DNA from: Candidatus Marinimicrobia bacterium CG08_land_8_20_14_0_20_45_22 | Lineage (GTDB): Bacteria > Fidelibacterota > UBA2242 | Assembly (NCBI GenBank): GCA_002774355.1 | Contig: PEYN01000025.1 | Location: 1 to 52,226 of the forward strand | Direction: 5' to 3' | Length of the DNA stretch: 52,226 nucleotides | Part shown: positions 28,830-38,181 of the stretch, piece after piece | How positions within the stretch are numbered: the stretch's first letter is position 1 | How the letters are laid out: each line of letters starts with the position of its first letter | Notes under the pieces: generated by a model | Database searches by the model: none | What the model saw: the letters and a program-made list of their open reading frames with translations, nothing else | What the model was told of the DNA's origin: nothing | Translations under genes and position numbers: made by a program

Positions 28830-30241
28830 AATCTATCGATAAAATATCAAAACCAATGCGCAGATCGTTGATGACAGCCGTATTGGTTTTTATCATTGCA
28901 GGCGAGGCATCGGCTCAATCATACGACAACGCAAGATCCAATTCGCTCGGCGGTTCTTTTACGGCAATTTCGCGAGGCGTGTTCAGCGTCGGATTCAACC
29001 CAGCAAATCTGGCTCTGCCGTCCCAGTATAAATCTTATTTCACGTTGTTTGGGATCAACAGCTACGCTACCAACAATTTCTACTCGCTGACGACGAGCGC
29101 GAAATATGGCGGAAAAGATCTGACAGCCGACAATCAAAAACTTCAGAAGGAATTTTTATCTGAATTGCCTACAGACGGTTGGCGTTCTTCTATGGGTCTC
29201 AATATGCCCGCGCCGTTAGTTAGTTTTTCATCTGGAAACAAGGCGTTTACCGCAAATTTATTATACGTCACCGACTACTACGTTTCCAAACCGGCGCTGG
29301 ATTTGATTTTCGGAAATTTGCAGAAAGGAATCGATTATCAGTTGGATTTAAGATGCGACGCGTTGACGGCTCTCGAATACGCTTACTCGATGGGAATTCC
29401 GTATGAAAAAATGGCGTTCGGTTTTTCTATCAAATATTATCAGGGCTTAGGTTATTACGGACTCGATCCCGATCATCGAACCGGTTCCGTCATGGTCGAT
29501 ACCGCCAATTTCATCTTAAAAGGCTCTGGCGATTACATTTTTAGGCAATCGACGCAGGGGCGCGGATTTGGTTTCGATTTCGGCATCGCTTTTCAAGATT
29601 TAAACGGTTGGCAATTAGGAATCAGCCTGATCAATGTCGGCTCGAGCATCTGCTGGAACTCCGAAACGCTGGTTTCCAAAACGCTGAAAGATTGGCCTCT
29701 GGGCTTGATGGGCTGGATGATCAAAGACGGCTATATGAAGAACAGCGACATCGATCTGGATTTTGACGGCGAATCGTATCAATATTCTTTTGAAATAAAA
29801 GACGTCAATCGGGACAATTTTCTCGAAGGCGACAGTTCATACGGCGACTATCTTGTCAGTCATCGAAAAATCACAACCGATACAACCGTTTTCATCACGC
29901 ATCTGCCACTGGTTTTACGCATCGGATTGGCGAGACAGGTCAATCCGGACTTGCTGGTAGCGGCGGACTTTGCGGCATCCTTTCAGGAAAGTTTGAATTA
30001 CTGGAAAGGCTGGCGAACTTCGGTCGGCGTCGAGTATTCTTACTTTAAAAAATTCCCGTTCCGCATGGGATTTGCGTTGGGCGGTTTGAGTGGATATGAA
30101 ATTGATCTCGGAACAGGATTGAGTCTTGGTTTTGCACATCTCGATTGGTCGATCGGATTTCATCGCGGAATCTGGATTCATACGGCGCAGGGGCTGAATT
30201 TTTCACTCGGCGTTTATTTTACTGGCAAAACAAAGAAGTAA
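28826..30241 (+). CDS. Outer-membrane beta-barrel protein (DUF5723-like), copy 1
   Basis: I start this at ATG 28826, which overlaps the upstream stop (ATGA), rather than at 28802; the protein is then 471 residues. A signal peptide ends near GEASAQS. The mature start has ARSNSLGGSFTAISRGVFSVGFNPANLAL, a pattern seen in FadL/PorV-like and DUF5723 barrels of the FCB group, and the rest is alternating aromatic beta strands ending in FSLGVYFTG. Clearly homologous to the protein at 32534 (shared GG...SRG.F...NPANLA...YKSY and a C-terminal LDWSIGFHRGIW-like block). Role unknown, possibly transport or surface assembly. Confidence 0.75.
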   Translation: MKSIDKISKPMRRSLMTAVLVFIIAGEASAQSYDNARSNSLGGSFTAISRGVFSVGFNPANLALPSQYKSYFTLFGINSYATNNFYSLTTSAKYGGKDLTADNQKLQKEFLSELPTDGWRSSMGLNMPAPLVSFSSGNKAFTANLLYVTDYYVSKPALDLIFGNLQKGIDYQLDLRCDALTALEYAYSMGIPYEKMAFGFSIKYYQGLGYYGLDPDHRTGSVMVDTANFILKGSGDYIFRQSTQGRGFGFDFGIAFQDLNGWQLGISLINVGSSICWNSETLVSKTLKDWPLGLMGWMIKDGYMKNSDIDLDFDGESYQYSFEIKDVNRDNFLEGDSSYGDYLVSHRKITTDTTVFITHLPLVLRIGLARQVNPDLLVAADFAASFQESLNYWKGWRTSVGVEYSYFKKFPFRMGFALGGLSGYEIDLGTGLSLGFAHLDWSIGFHRGIWIHTAQGLNFSLGVYFTGKTKK

Positions 30242-30276
30242 AATTTTTAACACTTTGACGGATAACCATTAGCCAA

Positions 30277-32526
30277 TTGCTTAATCACAGACAAATTTCC
30301 CGAATTTTACCCATAATTATCGTCGTCGGCATTTCGGTTAGTTGTACCTACGATCCGTTTCCTTCGCCGGATATGCCAAAATTCTATCAAACTCTGAATA
30401 TACCATTGGCAGAAATTTCATTGCCGATTTCCGGACTGGTGGATTCGACCAACTTTATTTTCGGCGATTCTTCCGCCGACATGATCTATTTTAAGTTCGG
30501 CGGGTTGCTCGACACTGTGACGCTGACCGAAAACATTTTCGTAATTCCGGCAGGCGATCCCGTCAATATGCGGCAAGATTTTTCACAGATTTCTTCGGCG
30601 AACAATCCGATCGACATTTCAATTTCCCGGCAAATCAAACTTTCCGAACAATTCGGACTGCCGCTCCCCCAAGCGCAAGATGTCATCCTGCCTTCTATCG
30701 AACGAACAACATTTCCCGAATCCGAAAGTTCTTATCAAATTTTTGACCGATACGGCGTTCCCTATTTCGAACGGGTAGATTATATCACGGTCGGTCGCGG
30801 CACATTTAGCACCGAAATCGAAAACCAATTGCTGGTTGATCTGGATTCCGTCAAACTACAACTGCTGAACCGGAACGATGAAGTGCTGGTCACTTCGTTC
30901 TATGAATCGATTCCGAGTGGACAGACGCGTTCTAACCGCGTTCCAGGAAATCTTGACGGAAAACGGCTTCAGGATTCTATTCGGGTCGTCTATACAGCCA
31001 TCATCGCCGGAAGTAACGGTCAGCCTGTTATGATTCCCGCCGGCACCGATCCGTACATGCGCATTGGTGCGCGTTTCGAGGTCAATGAGATCGAAAGTTG
31101 CACCGGCATTCCTAAACCTATTGAGATTACCGAAAGCGAAGCGATTCCGCCGTCAAATAACACGATTATCCGAGGATTCATCGGACAAACGATAACCGGA
31201 ACGCTCGACACGAACATCATCGCCTTATCGTTAAACAACCAAACGCCACTCAATGTTGGAATGCGGATCAACTTCAATAATTTTTTTGGCGAGACCGGCG
31301 TGCTTTCGGTCGATACCGTCATGAATGCCATGCAGTCGGGGACGACTTACGAACGATTCGATCTCGATACGCTTCGAAATCCGGATGGCGTTTCCATCGC
31401 CGATTCGTTCACGGTTTCGACGCAAATTCTCCTTCTGCCCGATCCCGGAGACACGGTCGTAACCATTCCGCTGAACATGACTGATGACGACTACCTGGAC
31501 GTCTCGATCGGAATTTCCGCCATCAAATTCAACCAGATCGATGGTTTCTTCAACGAAACATTCCAGATTCCGCCGATGACGATTCGGAACGTTCCAAAAG
31601 GATTCGGCAATGTTGATTTCGATCAGGTCTTGCTGAACTTAACATTTTTTAACGAGATTCAAGCGCAAACAAACCTGAGTTTTTCCATTCAAGGGTTCCG
31701 TACTGGAATGAATCCCGAACTGGTCTCTGCCGATGGAGAAATTTCTAAAGCAACCGATCAAAAACCTGTGGCTAAATCCGAACTGGACATCGACATCGCG
31801 CCGGTTTTCAACATGGTTCCCGATTCGATTATCGTTTCCGGCGAAGCGGCGATTCCGGCGAGCGACACATCTAAACTTCAGGTCAATAAAAGTTTCTGGG
31901 GCGAATATGAGATCGTCGTTCCTTTCCGACTGAAAATGAATCCGATGACTTTCATTCCCGCGAACTCCAACAAAATCTCACCCATGGATAAAAAGACGCG
32001 CCACCAGATTCGATCGGGTCTCATTGAGGCATCTATTTTAACGGATGTGGAAAACGACTTTCCGATGACCGGAAGTCTGGAAATTCTCATCGCAAATTAT
32101 GATTATTTTCCATTAAGCATCGATTCACTGGATTCGGGATATTTTCAAATTAACGATTCATTGTTCACCATGACCGACACCGGTTGGGTTCATATCGAAT
32201 ATGACACATTAATGCGAATCGATCTGCCAATGCCGTTAAAGATGGACGACGAAGGGCGCGTCGTCATTCCCGGATACCGGCGCCATACAGCCGAACTGGA
32301 TTCATCGCGGCTGGAATTTCTCATGAGCGATCAGACGCATTACATCCGTCCGAGAATTCATTTAGATGGAACGGATGATTTTGTCACCATCGGATTTTTC
32401 GACAAAGTGAATGTCATGTCGCTGATGTCGCTGACGCTTGACGCAGGTGAATTTTTCTCGGAAGATGAGGAAGATTCTTTAACAAAACCAATTATTCAAC
32501 CCAAACAACTACCTAAGAGAAAATGA
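30277..32526 (+). CDS. Lipoprotein of the paired lipoprotein/barrel system, copy 2
   Basis: A 749-residue protein. The only in-frame start after the preceding stop is TTG 30277, which gives a good lipoprotein signal with Cys23 (SVSC). The mature part is an extended series of beta-rich segments with repeated T/D/S strands and no catalytic motif. It is longer than copy 1 by about 190 residues but shares its beginning and general make-up. It is followed after 7 bases by the second barrel protein. Function unknown; see copy 1. Confidence 0.7.
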   Translation: MLNHRQISRILPIIIVVGISVSCTYDPFPSPDMPKFYQTLNIPLAEISLPISGLVDSTNFIFGDSSADMIYFKFGGLLDTVTLTENIFVIPAGDPVNMRQDFSQISSANNPIDISISRQIKLSEQFGLPLPQAQDVILPSIERTTFPESESSYQIFDRYGVPYFERVDYITVGRGTFSTEIENQLLVDLDSVKLQLLNRNDEVLVTSFYESIPSGQTRSNRVPGNLDGKRLQDSIRVVYTAIIAGSNGQPVMIPAGTDPYMRIGARFEVNEIESCTGIPKPIEITESEAIPPSNNTIIRGFIGQTITGTLDTNIIALSLNNQTPLNVGMRINFNNFFGETGVLSVDTVMNAMQSGTTYERFDLDTLRNPDGVSIADSFTVSTQILLLPDPGDTVVTIPLNMTDDDYLDVSIGISAIKFNQIDGFFNETFQIPPMTIRNVPKGFGNVDFDQVLLNLTFFNEIQAQTNLSFSIQGFRTGMNPELVSADGEISKATDQKPVAKSELDIDIAPVFNMVPDSIIVSGEAAIPASDTSKLQVNKSFWGEYEIVVPFRLKMNPMTFIPANSNKISPMDKKTRHQIRSGLIEASILTDVENDFPMTGSLEILIANYDYFPLSIDSLDSGYFQINDSLFTMTDTGWVHIEYDTLMRIDLPMPLKMDDEGRVVIPGYRRHTAELDSSRLEFLMSDQTHYIRPRIHLDGTDDFVTIGFFDKVNVMSLMSLTLDAGEFFSEDEEDSLTKPIIQPKQLPKRK

Positions 32527-32533
32527 GCCAGCG

Positions 32534-33871
32534 ATGCATACGCGAGTGATCGTCTCGTATTTACTTTTTGGCTTGGCGTTGGTAACGACGATTGATGGGC
32601 AGACGCGCCGGGATCCGCGCGCGGTGGCAATGGGCGGAGCTTACGGCTCCGTTTCACGAGGCATTTTCTGCATCGATTACAATCCGGCGAATCTCGCCAT
32701 CGAGCATCAATACAAATCCTACCGCATCTGGACGGGATTAAATATGAGCCTTTCGAGCAATTTTCTGTCGCTGAACGGATATAAAAAATACAACGGAAAA
32801 AATCTGGAAGCCAACGACGGCGCATTAAAACAGGAATTCCTCGATGAAATCCCGGCCGACGGATGGCGGTTCTTCACCGATACGCACATCGCTCTTCCAT
32901 TCATCAATTATTCATATGATAATAAGGCAATTACTTCTGACTTGATCGCTATTGGCGATCTCGGTCTGCCGCGCGGACTTGTCCGTTTCATTTTCAACGG
33001 AAATCCGATCGGCGAGAATCTGGACATCAAATTTTCCGAAGAATTTCTGTTGATGTCTCAGTGGAGTTATTCCATGGCATTTCCCGTGAAGGATTTCTTG
33101 CTCGGTTTCACGTTCAAATACCTGCAAGGCATCGGCTATATCGGTCTGAATCCGGATTCTTCATACGGCTACATCAACACATATTTCGAGCAAGGAAAAG
33201 ATTACATCGACGGCGAGGCGAAATATCTGTTCCAGCAATCGCTCGGCGGACGCGGTTTTGCCATGGATTTAGGTTTCTCGACAAAGGAAATAGACGGTTA
33301 CCGGTTTGGCTTGTCGCTGACGAATCTTTTCGGAAGAATCTACTGGGGAAAACGAACGCTATTCTCGCGAATCGCCGACCCGGAAAAAATTCTTCCCTGG
33401 AATGGGAATTATTTTCAATACGAATTCCAGATCAACGAGGCGAGTTTCGACAAGTTCTTCGAAGAAGACGCCTATAAGAAAATCTTTCCGGGAAAGGGAA
33501 AACCCATCGAAGACTCAACCAAATTCTCGATCAGTTATCCGACATTGGCGCGTTTCAGCGTCTCGAAACAATTCGATGAAAAGACACTTGTCTCCAGCGA
33601 TTTCGTGACCGGATTTGAGAACAGGCTCTTCTCGTTCGGCGCATGGAAATGGTGCCTCGGCGCCGAGATCACCCGATCTCCCAAATGGCCGGTGCGGGTT
33701 GGCGTCTCTCTCGGCGGAAGAGATCACAGGGAATTATCATTCGGTAGCGGTTATCACACGGGCTTTTTGCATCTCGATTGGGCAATCGGACTGAATCACG
33801 GTCTTTGGATAACATCCGCCAAAGGCTTGAATTTTAGTTTCTCCGCTTATACAACCGGCAAACGCAAATAA
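32534..33871 (+). CDS. Outer-membrane beta-barrel protein (DUF5723-like), copy 2
   Basis: A 445-residue protein with a signal peptide (LLFGLALVTTIDGQ). The mature N-terminus DPRAVAMGGAYGSVSRGIFCIDYNPANLAI parallels copy 1 almost position for position, as does DEIPADGWRF (copy 1 SELPTDGWRS), LQGIGYIGLNPD (QGLGYYGLDPD) and the C-terminal LDWAIGLNHGLWI...KGLNFSFS. A terminal hydrophobic strand fits outer-membrane insertion. The clear paralogy to 28826-30241 shows the lipoprotein-barrel pair was duplicated in tandem. Confidence 0.75.
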   Translation: MHTRVIVSYLLFGLALVTTIDGQTRRDPRAVAMGGAYGSVSRGIFCIDYNPANLAIEHQYKSYRIWTGLNMSLSSNFLSLNGYKKYNGKNLEANDGALKQEFLDEIPADGWRFFTDTHIALPFINYSYDNKAITSDLIAIGDLGLPRGLVRFIFNGNPIGENLDIKFSEEFLLMSQWSYSMAFPVKDFLLGFTFKYLQGIGYIGLNPDSSYGYINTYFEQGKDYIDGEAKYLFQQSLGGRGFAMDLGFSTKEIDGYRFGLSLTNLFGRIYWGKRTLFSRIADPEKILPWNGNYFQYEFQINEASFDKFFEEDAYKKIFPGKGKPIEDSTKFSISYPTLARFSVSKQFDEKTLVSSDFVTGFENRLFSFGAWKWCLGAEITRSPKWPVRVGVSLGGRDHRELSFGSGYHTGFLHLDWAIGLNHGLWITSAKGLNFSFSAYTTGKRK

Positions 33872-34022
33872 TCAAAACAGTGAAAACTCATCGGGTTTCT
33901 GTTCAATAATTTGATTCTTTTTTAACTTTCAATCAGGAAAATAAATCATTCAACAGAATTTTTTATTTCCTAAATTCCGTTTTTATTATTATTGATTGTT
34001 TTAGATAGAATGAGGTTATTAA

Positions 34023-35147
34023 ATGAGTATTGAGATACGTGAAGTTAAAACACGGCAGGAACTGAAGAAATTCATCCGGTTTCCGCATTCCATTTACAAG
34101 GGAAACGCCTATTGGGTGCCCGGATTGGACTTCGATGAAATGAACACCCTGAGCAGAAACAAGAATCCAGCATTCGAGGTCTGCGAGGCACGCTACTGGT
34201 TAGCCTACAAAGATGGCAAGATCGCCGGCCGCATCGCCGGCATTTTAAATCATGCCTACATCGAAAAATGGAAAAACCGTTATATTCGGTTTGGTTGGAT
34301 CGATTTTATCGACGACGAAGAGGTTTCAAAGGCGCTTTTACAAGCCGTCGAAAACTGGGCAAAGGAAATCGGAATGACCGCCGTTCACGGTCCACTCGGT
34401 TTCACCGACCTGGATTATGAAGGGATGTTGGTCGAAGGATTTGACAAACTCGGAACGATGGCGACGATTTACAACCATCCGTACTATCCAGTTCATCTCG
34501 AAAAACTCGGCTATCGAAAGGACGTCGATTGGGTGGAGTATGAATCATCGGTTCCCACGGAAATCCCCGCAAGGATCGAAGAGATTGCCGCCAATGTTCG
34601 TGAAAAACTGAATCTTCGAACACTGAAAGTAAAAAAGGCGAAAGAATTATTGCCTTATGCGCCACGTATTTTTGAGGTTGTTGATGCATCTTATTCCGGA
34701 CTTTACGGCACCGTTCCGCTAACTAAAAAACAAGTGGAAGCTTACACAAAACAATACTTCGGATTCATCCGCCCGGATTTCGTGTCCGTCGTGGTTGATG
34801 GAAATGACCGCGTGATTGGTTTCGGTATCACGATGCCATCGCTATCTAAAGCGCTCCAAAAATCGCGCGGCAAGCTTTTTCCGTTCGGCTTCATTCACCT
34901 GCTTCGCGCCCTGAAAAAGAACGACATGGCTGATATGTATCTGATCGGGATTCTACCCGAATATCAGGGTAAAGGCGTTAACGCGCTGATCCTGTGCGAA
35001 ATCGGCAAGACGTTCATCCAAAACGGCATCGTCCACGTGGAAACCAATCCGGAACTCGAACAAAATCTGAAAGTTCAGGCGCAATGGAAATTCTTCGACA
35101 CACGCCAGCATAAACGTCGTCGGGTTTTTATCAAACAGATTGCCTGA
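34023..35147 (+). CDS. GNAT-superfamily acetyltransferase-like protein
   Basis: A 374-residue cytoplasmic protein. The C-terminal half carries a GNAT-like acetyl-CoA-binding pattern (DMADMYLIGILPEYQGKGVNALIL near 300-323, with QGKG). The N-terminal half has a second GNAT-like fold (VHGPLGFTDLDYEGMLVEG). Proteins of this two-lobed type are common in Bacteroidetes-like genomes and have no assigned substrate. GAGG lies upstream of the ATG. It is a single gene with 150-base gaps on both sides. Confidence 0.72.
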   Translation: MSIEIREVKTRQELKKFIRFPHSIYKGNAYWVPGLDFDEMNTLSRNKNPAFEVCEARYWLAYKDGKIAGRIAGILNHAYIEKWKNRYIRFGWIDFIDDEEVSKALLQAVENWAKEIGMTAVHGPLGFTDLDYEGMLVEGFDKLGTMATIYNHPYYPVHLEKLGYRKDVDWVEYESSVPTEIPARIEEIAANVREKLNLRTLKVKKAKELLPYAPRIFEVVDASYSGLYGTVPLTKKQVEAYTKQYFGFIRPDFVSVVVDGNDRVIGFGITMPSLSKALQKSRGKLFPFGFIHLLRALKKNDMADMYLIGILPEYQGKGVNALILCEIGKTFIQNGIVHVETNPELEQNLKVQAQWKFFDTRQHKRRRVFIKQIA

Positions 35148-35300
35148 TGCACTTCATCCCAAACCGATTCCGGTGGGAACTGGCAAAGCGCTCTCGTTTG
35201 AATGATTCGTTAACTCAGATACTCTATACAGCCGTCCCATTAATGTTACAAATAGCGAAACCATATAAATCCTGGTTTTATTCGAAAGCAGAAAAAGAAA

Positions 35301-36641
35301 TTGAAAGAAAATAATCATATCTTAGCCGGCGACCGCATCGGAAAATTGTTGGTACAATTGTCTTTTCCGGCGATGATCGGAATGGTTGTCCAATCACTGT
35401 ACAACGTCGTGGATTCGATTTTCGTCGGACGCGGTGTCGGCATGCTGGGAATTGCGGGAATCGCCATCGTTTTCCCGATCCAGATGGTTATGAGCGCGGT
35501 CGCGCAAATGCTGGGAATCGGCGGCGCATCGCTTATTTCGCGCAGTCTCGGCGAAGGAAACCTGCCGCGCGCCAACCGAACTTTCGGCAACGTTCTGACG
35601 GGAGTCATCGTGATCGGCGCGATTTTTGCGACGTTGGGCAACATCTTTATCGACGAACTGCTGAAACTGTTCGGCGCGACTGACTCGATCCTTCCGTACG
35701 CTAAAGATTACGCCAGCATCATCCTTTTCGGGTCAGTCCTTTTTTCTTTTGCTATGGCAACAAACGGAACCATTCGCGCCGAAGGCAAGGCGAAGGTCGC
35801 CATGACGACGATGCTGATTTCTGCCGGGCTGAATACGATCCTCGATCCGATTTTCATTTTCTGGTTCGGCTGGGGAATCAAAGGCGCCGCCTGGGCAACG
35901 GTTCTTTCTCAGGCCGTGACCGTCGTCTATCTCGTTTATTATTTTTGGGCGGGCAAAAGCATTCTGAAATTGTCCCGGCAGGATTTTATGATCGACCTGA
36001 AAATCATGCGCGAAATCGTCGCCGTCGGTTCCGCTTCATTTTTCAGGATGGTGTCATCGAGTTTCATCGCCGTCGTCGCGAATCACTCTTTGAAATTTTA
36101 CGGCGGCGATGTGTATATCGCTATTTTTGGTATCATCAACCGGTTGGTGGCATTTGTGATGATGCCAATGTTGGGCATTTCCATGGGCGTCCAACCGATC
36201 GCCGGTTACAATTTCGGCGCGAAACGTTATGACAAAGCCCGACGAGCCGTTCATCTCGGAAACAAAGCCGCGACCGGTATTTCAATTCTCGGTTTTCTCG
36301 TGCTGTTTCTGTTTCCAAAAGCTCTCCTGAGTCTTTTTACAACCGACCAACAGTTGATCGAACACGGCGTTCCGGCAATGCGCATTTTCGTATCATCGCT
36401 TCCACTGCTTGGTTTTATCATCACCGGAGGCACACTTTTTCAGTCTATCGGAAAAGCCAAACAAGCGCTTTACCTTGCCGTATTCCGGCAGATTTGTCTC
36501 ATCCCGTTACTGCTAATTCTTCCACCATTGTTCCGAACGACAGGAATCTGGCTTTCATTTCCGATCACAGACGTGATTTTCTTCTTTGTAACATGGGAAA
36601 TGTATCAGCGGCAAATGAAGGACTTATCCCTCAAAACCTAA
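35301..36641 (+). CDS. MATE family multidrug exporter
   Basis: A 446-residue inner-membrane protein with about 12 hydrophobic segments and a typical MATE start (GDRIGKLLVQLSFPAMIGMVVQSLYNVVDSIFVG). The second repeat half begins near residue 230. MATE proteins use sodium or proton gradients to expel cationic drugs. The start is TTG 35301. Codons 43-59 (GRGVGMLGIAGIAIVFP) recur almost exactly, with mainly synonymous changes, at 37298-37348 (see the fragment entry). It converges with the truncated permease gene. Confidence 0.92.
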   Translation: MKENNHILAGDRIGKLLVQLSFPAMIGMVVQSLYNVVDSIFVGRGVGMLGIAGIAIVFPIQMVMSAVAQMLGIGGASLISRSLGEGNLPRANRTFGNVLTGVIVIGAIFATLGNIFIDELLKLFGATDSILPYAKDYASIILFGSVLFSFAMATNGTIRAEGKAKVAMTTMLISAGLNTILDPIFIFWFGWGIKGAAWATVLSQAVTVVYLVYYFWAGKSILKLSRQDFMIDLKIMREIVAVGSASFFRMVSSSFIAVVANHSLKFYGGDVYIAIFGIINRLVAFVMMPMLGISMGVQPIAGYNFGAKRYDKARRAVHLGNKAATGISILGFLVLFLFPKALLSLFTTDQQLIEHGVPAMRIFVSSLPLLGFIITGGTLFQSIGKAKQALYLAVFRQICLIPLLLILPPLFRTTGIWLSFPITDVIFFFVTWEMYQRQMKDLSLKT

Positions 36642-36649
36642 CGTTGATA

Positions 36650-37297
36650 TCATTCGTACTTCAATGCTTCAACCGGATTAGACGTCGCGGCGCGAATCGC
36701 CTGTTGACTGACAGTTCCAATGGCGATAATGAACGCCACGAATCCGGCTAGAAAGAACGAACCAAAATCGTACGGAATCCGATAAGCGAAGTTCAGAAAA
36801 ATGCTTCTGACGGACGCGCCGAGCGCTTTCCGGATGCCGATCTCTTTCGTGCGCTGAACAATGGTAAACGACGCGAGTCCGAAAAGTCCCAGGCAGGCGA
36901 TGAAAATCCCCAACCCGGAAAAGATCGTAACGATTTTCCGCGTGTCCTGTTCGGAGCGATAAAGTTGCGCGAAATCCTCATCGAAAAAGACATACTCGAA
37001 CGCCTGATCGCTTGCAAATTCTTTCCAGGTTTTCTCCATATAAGCGATGGTTTCCCGGACATTTTCCGGCTTGACGCGCACGGAAACGCAACGCCTCAAC
37101 TGCCCGCGCTGGAAGAGTTCGATTGCCAGCGGACAAATTTCATGATGAAGCGATTGATAATGAAAATCCTTGACGACACCGATGATTTCATGACGAATGT
37201 CGCCGCGCTCCGGCGGTCCGTATTCCATTATCCCTTTTCCGACAACCGGTTCTTCGATCCCAAAGGCTTTGACAGCCGATTCATTCATAACCACAGC
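36650..37297 (-). pseudogene. Truncated FtsX/MacB-type ABC permease
   Basis: A minus-strand frame runs from 37411 to 36650, but permease homology begins only near 37297 (PAVVMNESAVKAFG). About the first half or more of a normal 400-800-residue permease is gone; the frame's first 35-40 codons are antisense to other sequence. From there it continues through the periplasmic domain (IIGVVKDFHYQSLH) to the FtsX membrane core (IFIACLGLFGLASFTI, RTKEIGIRKALGAS) and the normal ending NPVEALKYE. Between GASVRSIF and NFAYRI the usual 30-35 residues, including one membrane segment, are missing in frame. It is almost certainly non-functional. Its broken end abuts the MATE fragment and the integron array. 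Confidence 0.82.
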
Positions 37298-37348
37298 GGG
37301 CGCGGCGTCGGAATGCTGGGAATTGCGGGAATTGCCGTTGTTTTTCCT
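37298..37348 (+). pseudogene. 17-codon fragment of a second MATE exporter gene
   Basis: Seventeen codons on the plus strand encode GRGVGMLGIAGIAVVFP, identical to codons 43-59 of the MATE gene at 35301 except Ile to Val. The DNA differs at about 8 of 51 positions, nearly all third bases, so this derives from a diverged MATE paralogue that evolved under protein-level selection, not a recent copy. It lies between the truncated permease and the outermost attC-like site, ending at CCT, which is shared with the attC core CCTAAC. Confidence 0.75.
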
Positions 37349-37418
37349 AACGGTCTCGGGCTTTACGATGTGCGAAGCATTTAAGCGAACGGAGTGAGCC
37401 GCAAAACCCATGTTAGGT
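37345..37418 (-). repeat. attC-like site of cassette 1 (outermost)
   Basis: On the minus strand it runs from ACCTAAC (matching RYYYAAC) to GTTAGGA (core GTTAGG). The inner arms pair imperfectly (CCTAAC.GG..GGG.TTT.CG with its mirror), length about 74 bases. It begins 12 bases after the cassette 1 stop, as in integron cassettes. Confidence 0.72.
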
Positions 37419-37429
37419 GCAGTATTGTG

Positions 37430-38026
37430 TCATTCAGGTTCTTTGTTTAATAATGTTCTCCAAACGGTCGCTCTGTAATTTTCCTTGCTAATTTGTTGAC
37501 CGTAATGCATTACTTTCTCAATTTTGTATTTCTGTCCAAAATGCTTGTTAAGTATGTCGTATGTAATATTTCCAAAGGCAATTATTAATGGGTCTGAACA
37601 TTTTAAGTCTATGATTTCCTGTTCAAATAATATTACGTTTTTTAATTCAAATTCTTTGTTGTTTTTAAGATACATTAGAACGTTTCCCGAAATTTTCTCT
37701 TCAAAGTCTTTAATTATATCAGTCATATAGGCACCATAAAATTCTGTGTCACGGAATGCATATCGTATTTTGTAATCTTGTCCTTGTGGTCTTTTGTCGT
37801 GAAAGTTTACAAATGCTTTCCTTTCAATTGTCCTTGAAAAATTCAACCCTACCATTACCACATCGGGCTTAAGCGTCTCAAGTAATTTTGAGTTTTTATC
37901 TAAATCAAATATGCTCATATCACCAATGTTCGATTTGGGTTTTACGTCTTCATTCTCCCAAACTGCCCAGCTTGCAAATTCTCCGTATTTGTCCGCAATC
38001 CCTATGAAATGTTCCTTTGTTATCAT
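37430..38026 (-). CDS. Integron cassette 1 protein, possibly uracil-DNA-glycosylase-like
   Basis: A 198-residue soluble protein. VVMVGLNFS near residue 56 and DPLIIAFGNITYDILNKHFG...HYGQQ toward the end recall the strand-loop layout of the uracil-DNA glycosylase superfamily, but the catalytic motifs are not clear, so the call is tentative. It is AT-rich with many Asn, Lys and Phe, unlike the surrounding genes, which suggests recent acquisition. The ATG lies 22 bases after the preceding attC core and the stop 12 bases before its own attC, so almost nothing but the gene fills the cassette. Confidence 0.65.
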   Translation of the reverse strand: MITKEHFIGIADKYGEFASWAVWENEDVKPKSNIGDMSIFDLDKNSKLLETLKPDVVMVGLNFSRTIERKAFVNFHDKRPQGQDYKIRYAFRDTEFYGAYMTDIIKDFEEKISGNVLMYLKNNKEFELKNVILFEQEIIDLKCSDPLIIAFGNITYDILNKHFGQKYKIEKVMHYGQQISKENYRATVWRTLLNKEPE

Positions 38027-38042
38027 TGTCGTTTAATATTGC

Positions 38043-38174
38043 ACCTAACTGTTGGCGGTATGAAAAGTTGCCGATTGCGGGCGATTTCCTGTCAAGTTAC
38101 ACGAAAAGTTGAAGCGGGCTGTGAACTTCGAAATCAGCACGGAAACGGCAATTGACATATAGTTTTTGTTATGC
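38043..38174 (-). repeat. attC-like site of cassette 2
   Basis: On the minus strand it runs from GCATAAC to GTTAGGT (a perfect GTTRRRY), 132 bases. The outer arms, containing TATATGTCAATTGCCG and the mirror of CGGCAACTTTTCATA, form a long imperfect stem with mismatches typical of attC; a shared CCCGC/GCGGG-containing middle gives the variable terminal structure. Confidence 0.72.
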
Positions 38175-38181
38175 ACCGTTT

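Noticed and set aside
36634-36645. A fourth attC-type core (GTTAGGT on the minus strand) after the permease stop
   Set aside because: The heptamer is present but there is no palindromic partner within 150 bases, and it overlaps the end of the MATE coding sequence.
37298-37411. N-terminal 35-40 codons of the minus-strand permease frame as real protein
   Set aside because: They are antisense to the MATE fragment and to the attC-like site, so the frame is open by chance; permease homology starts near 37297.
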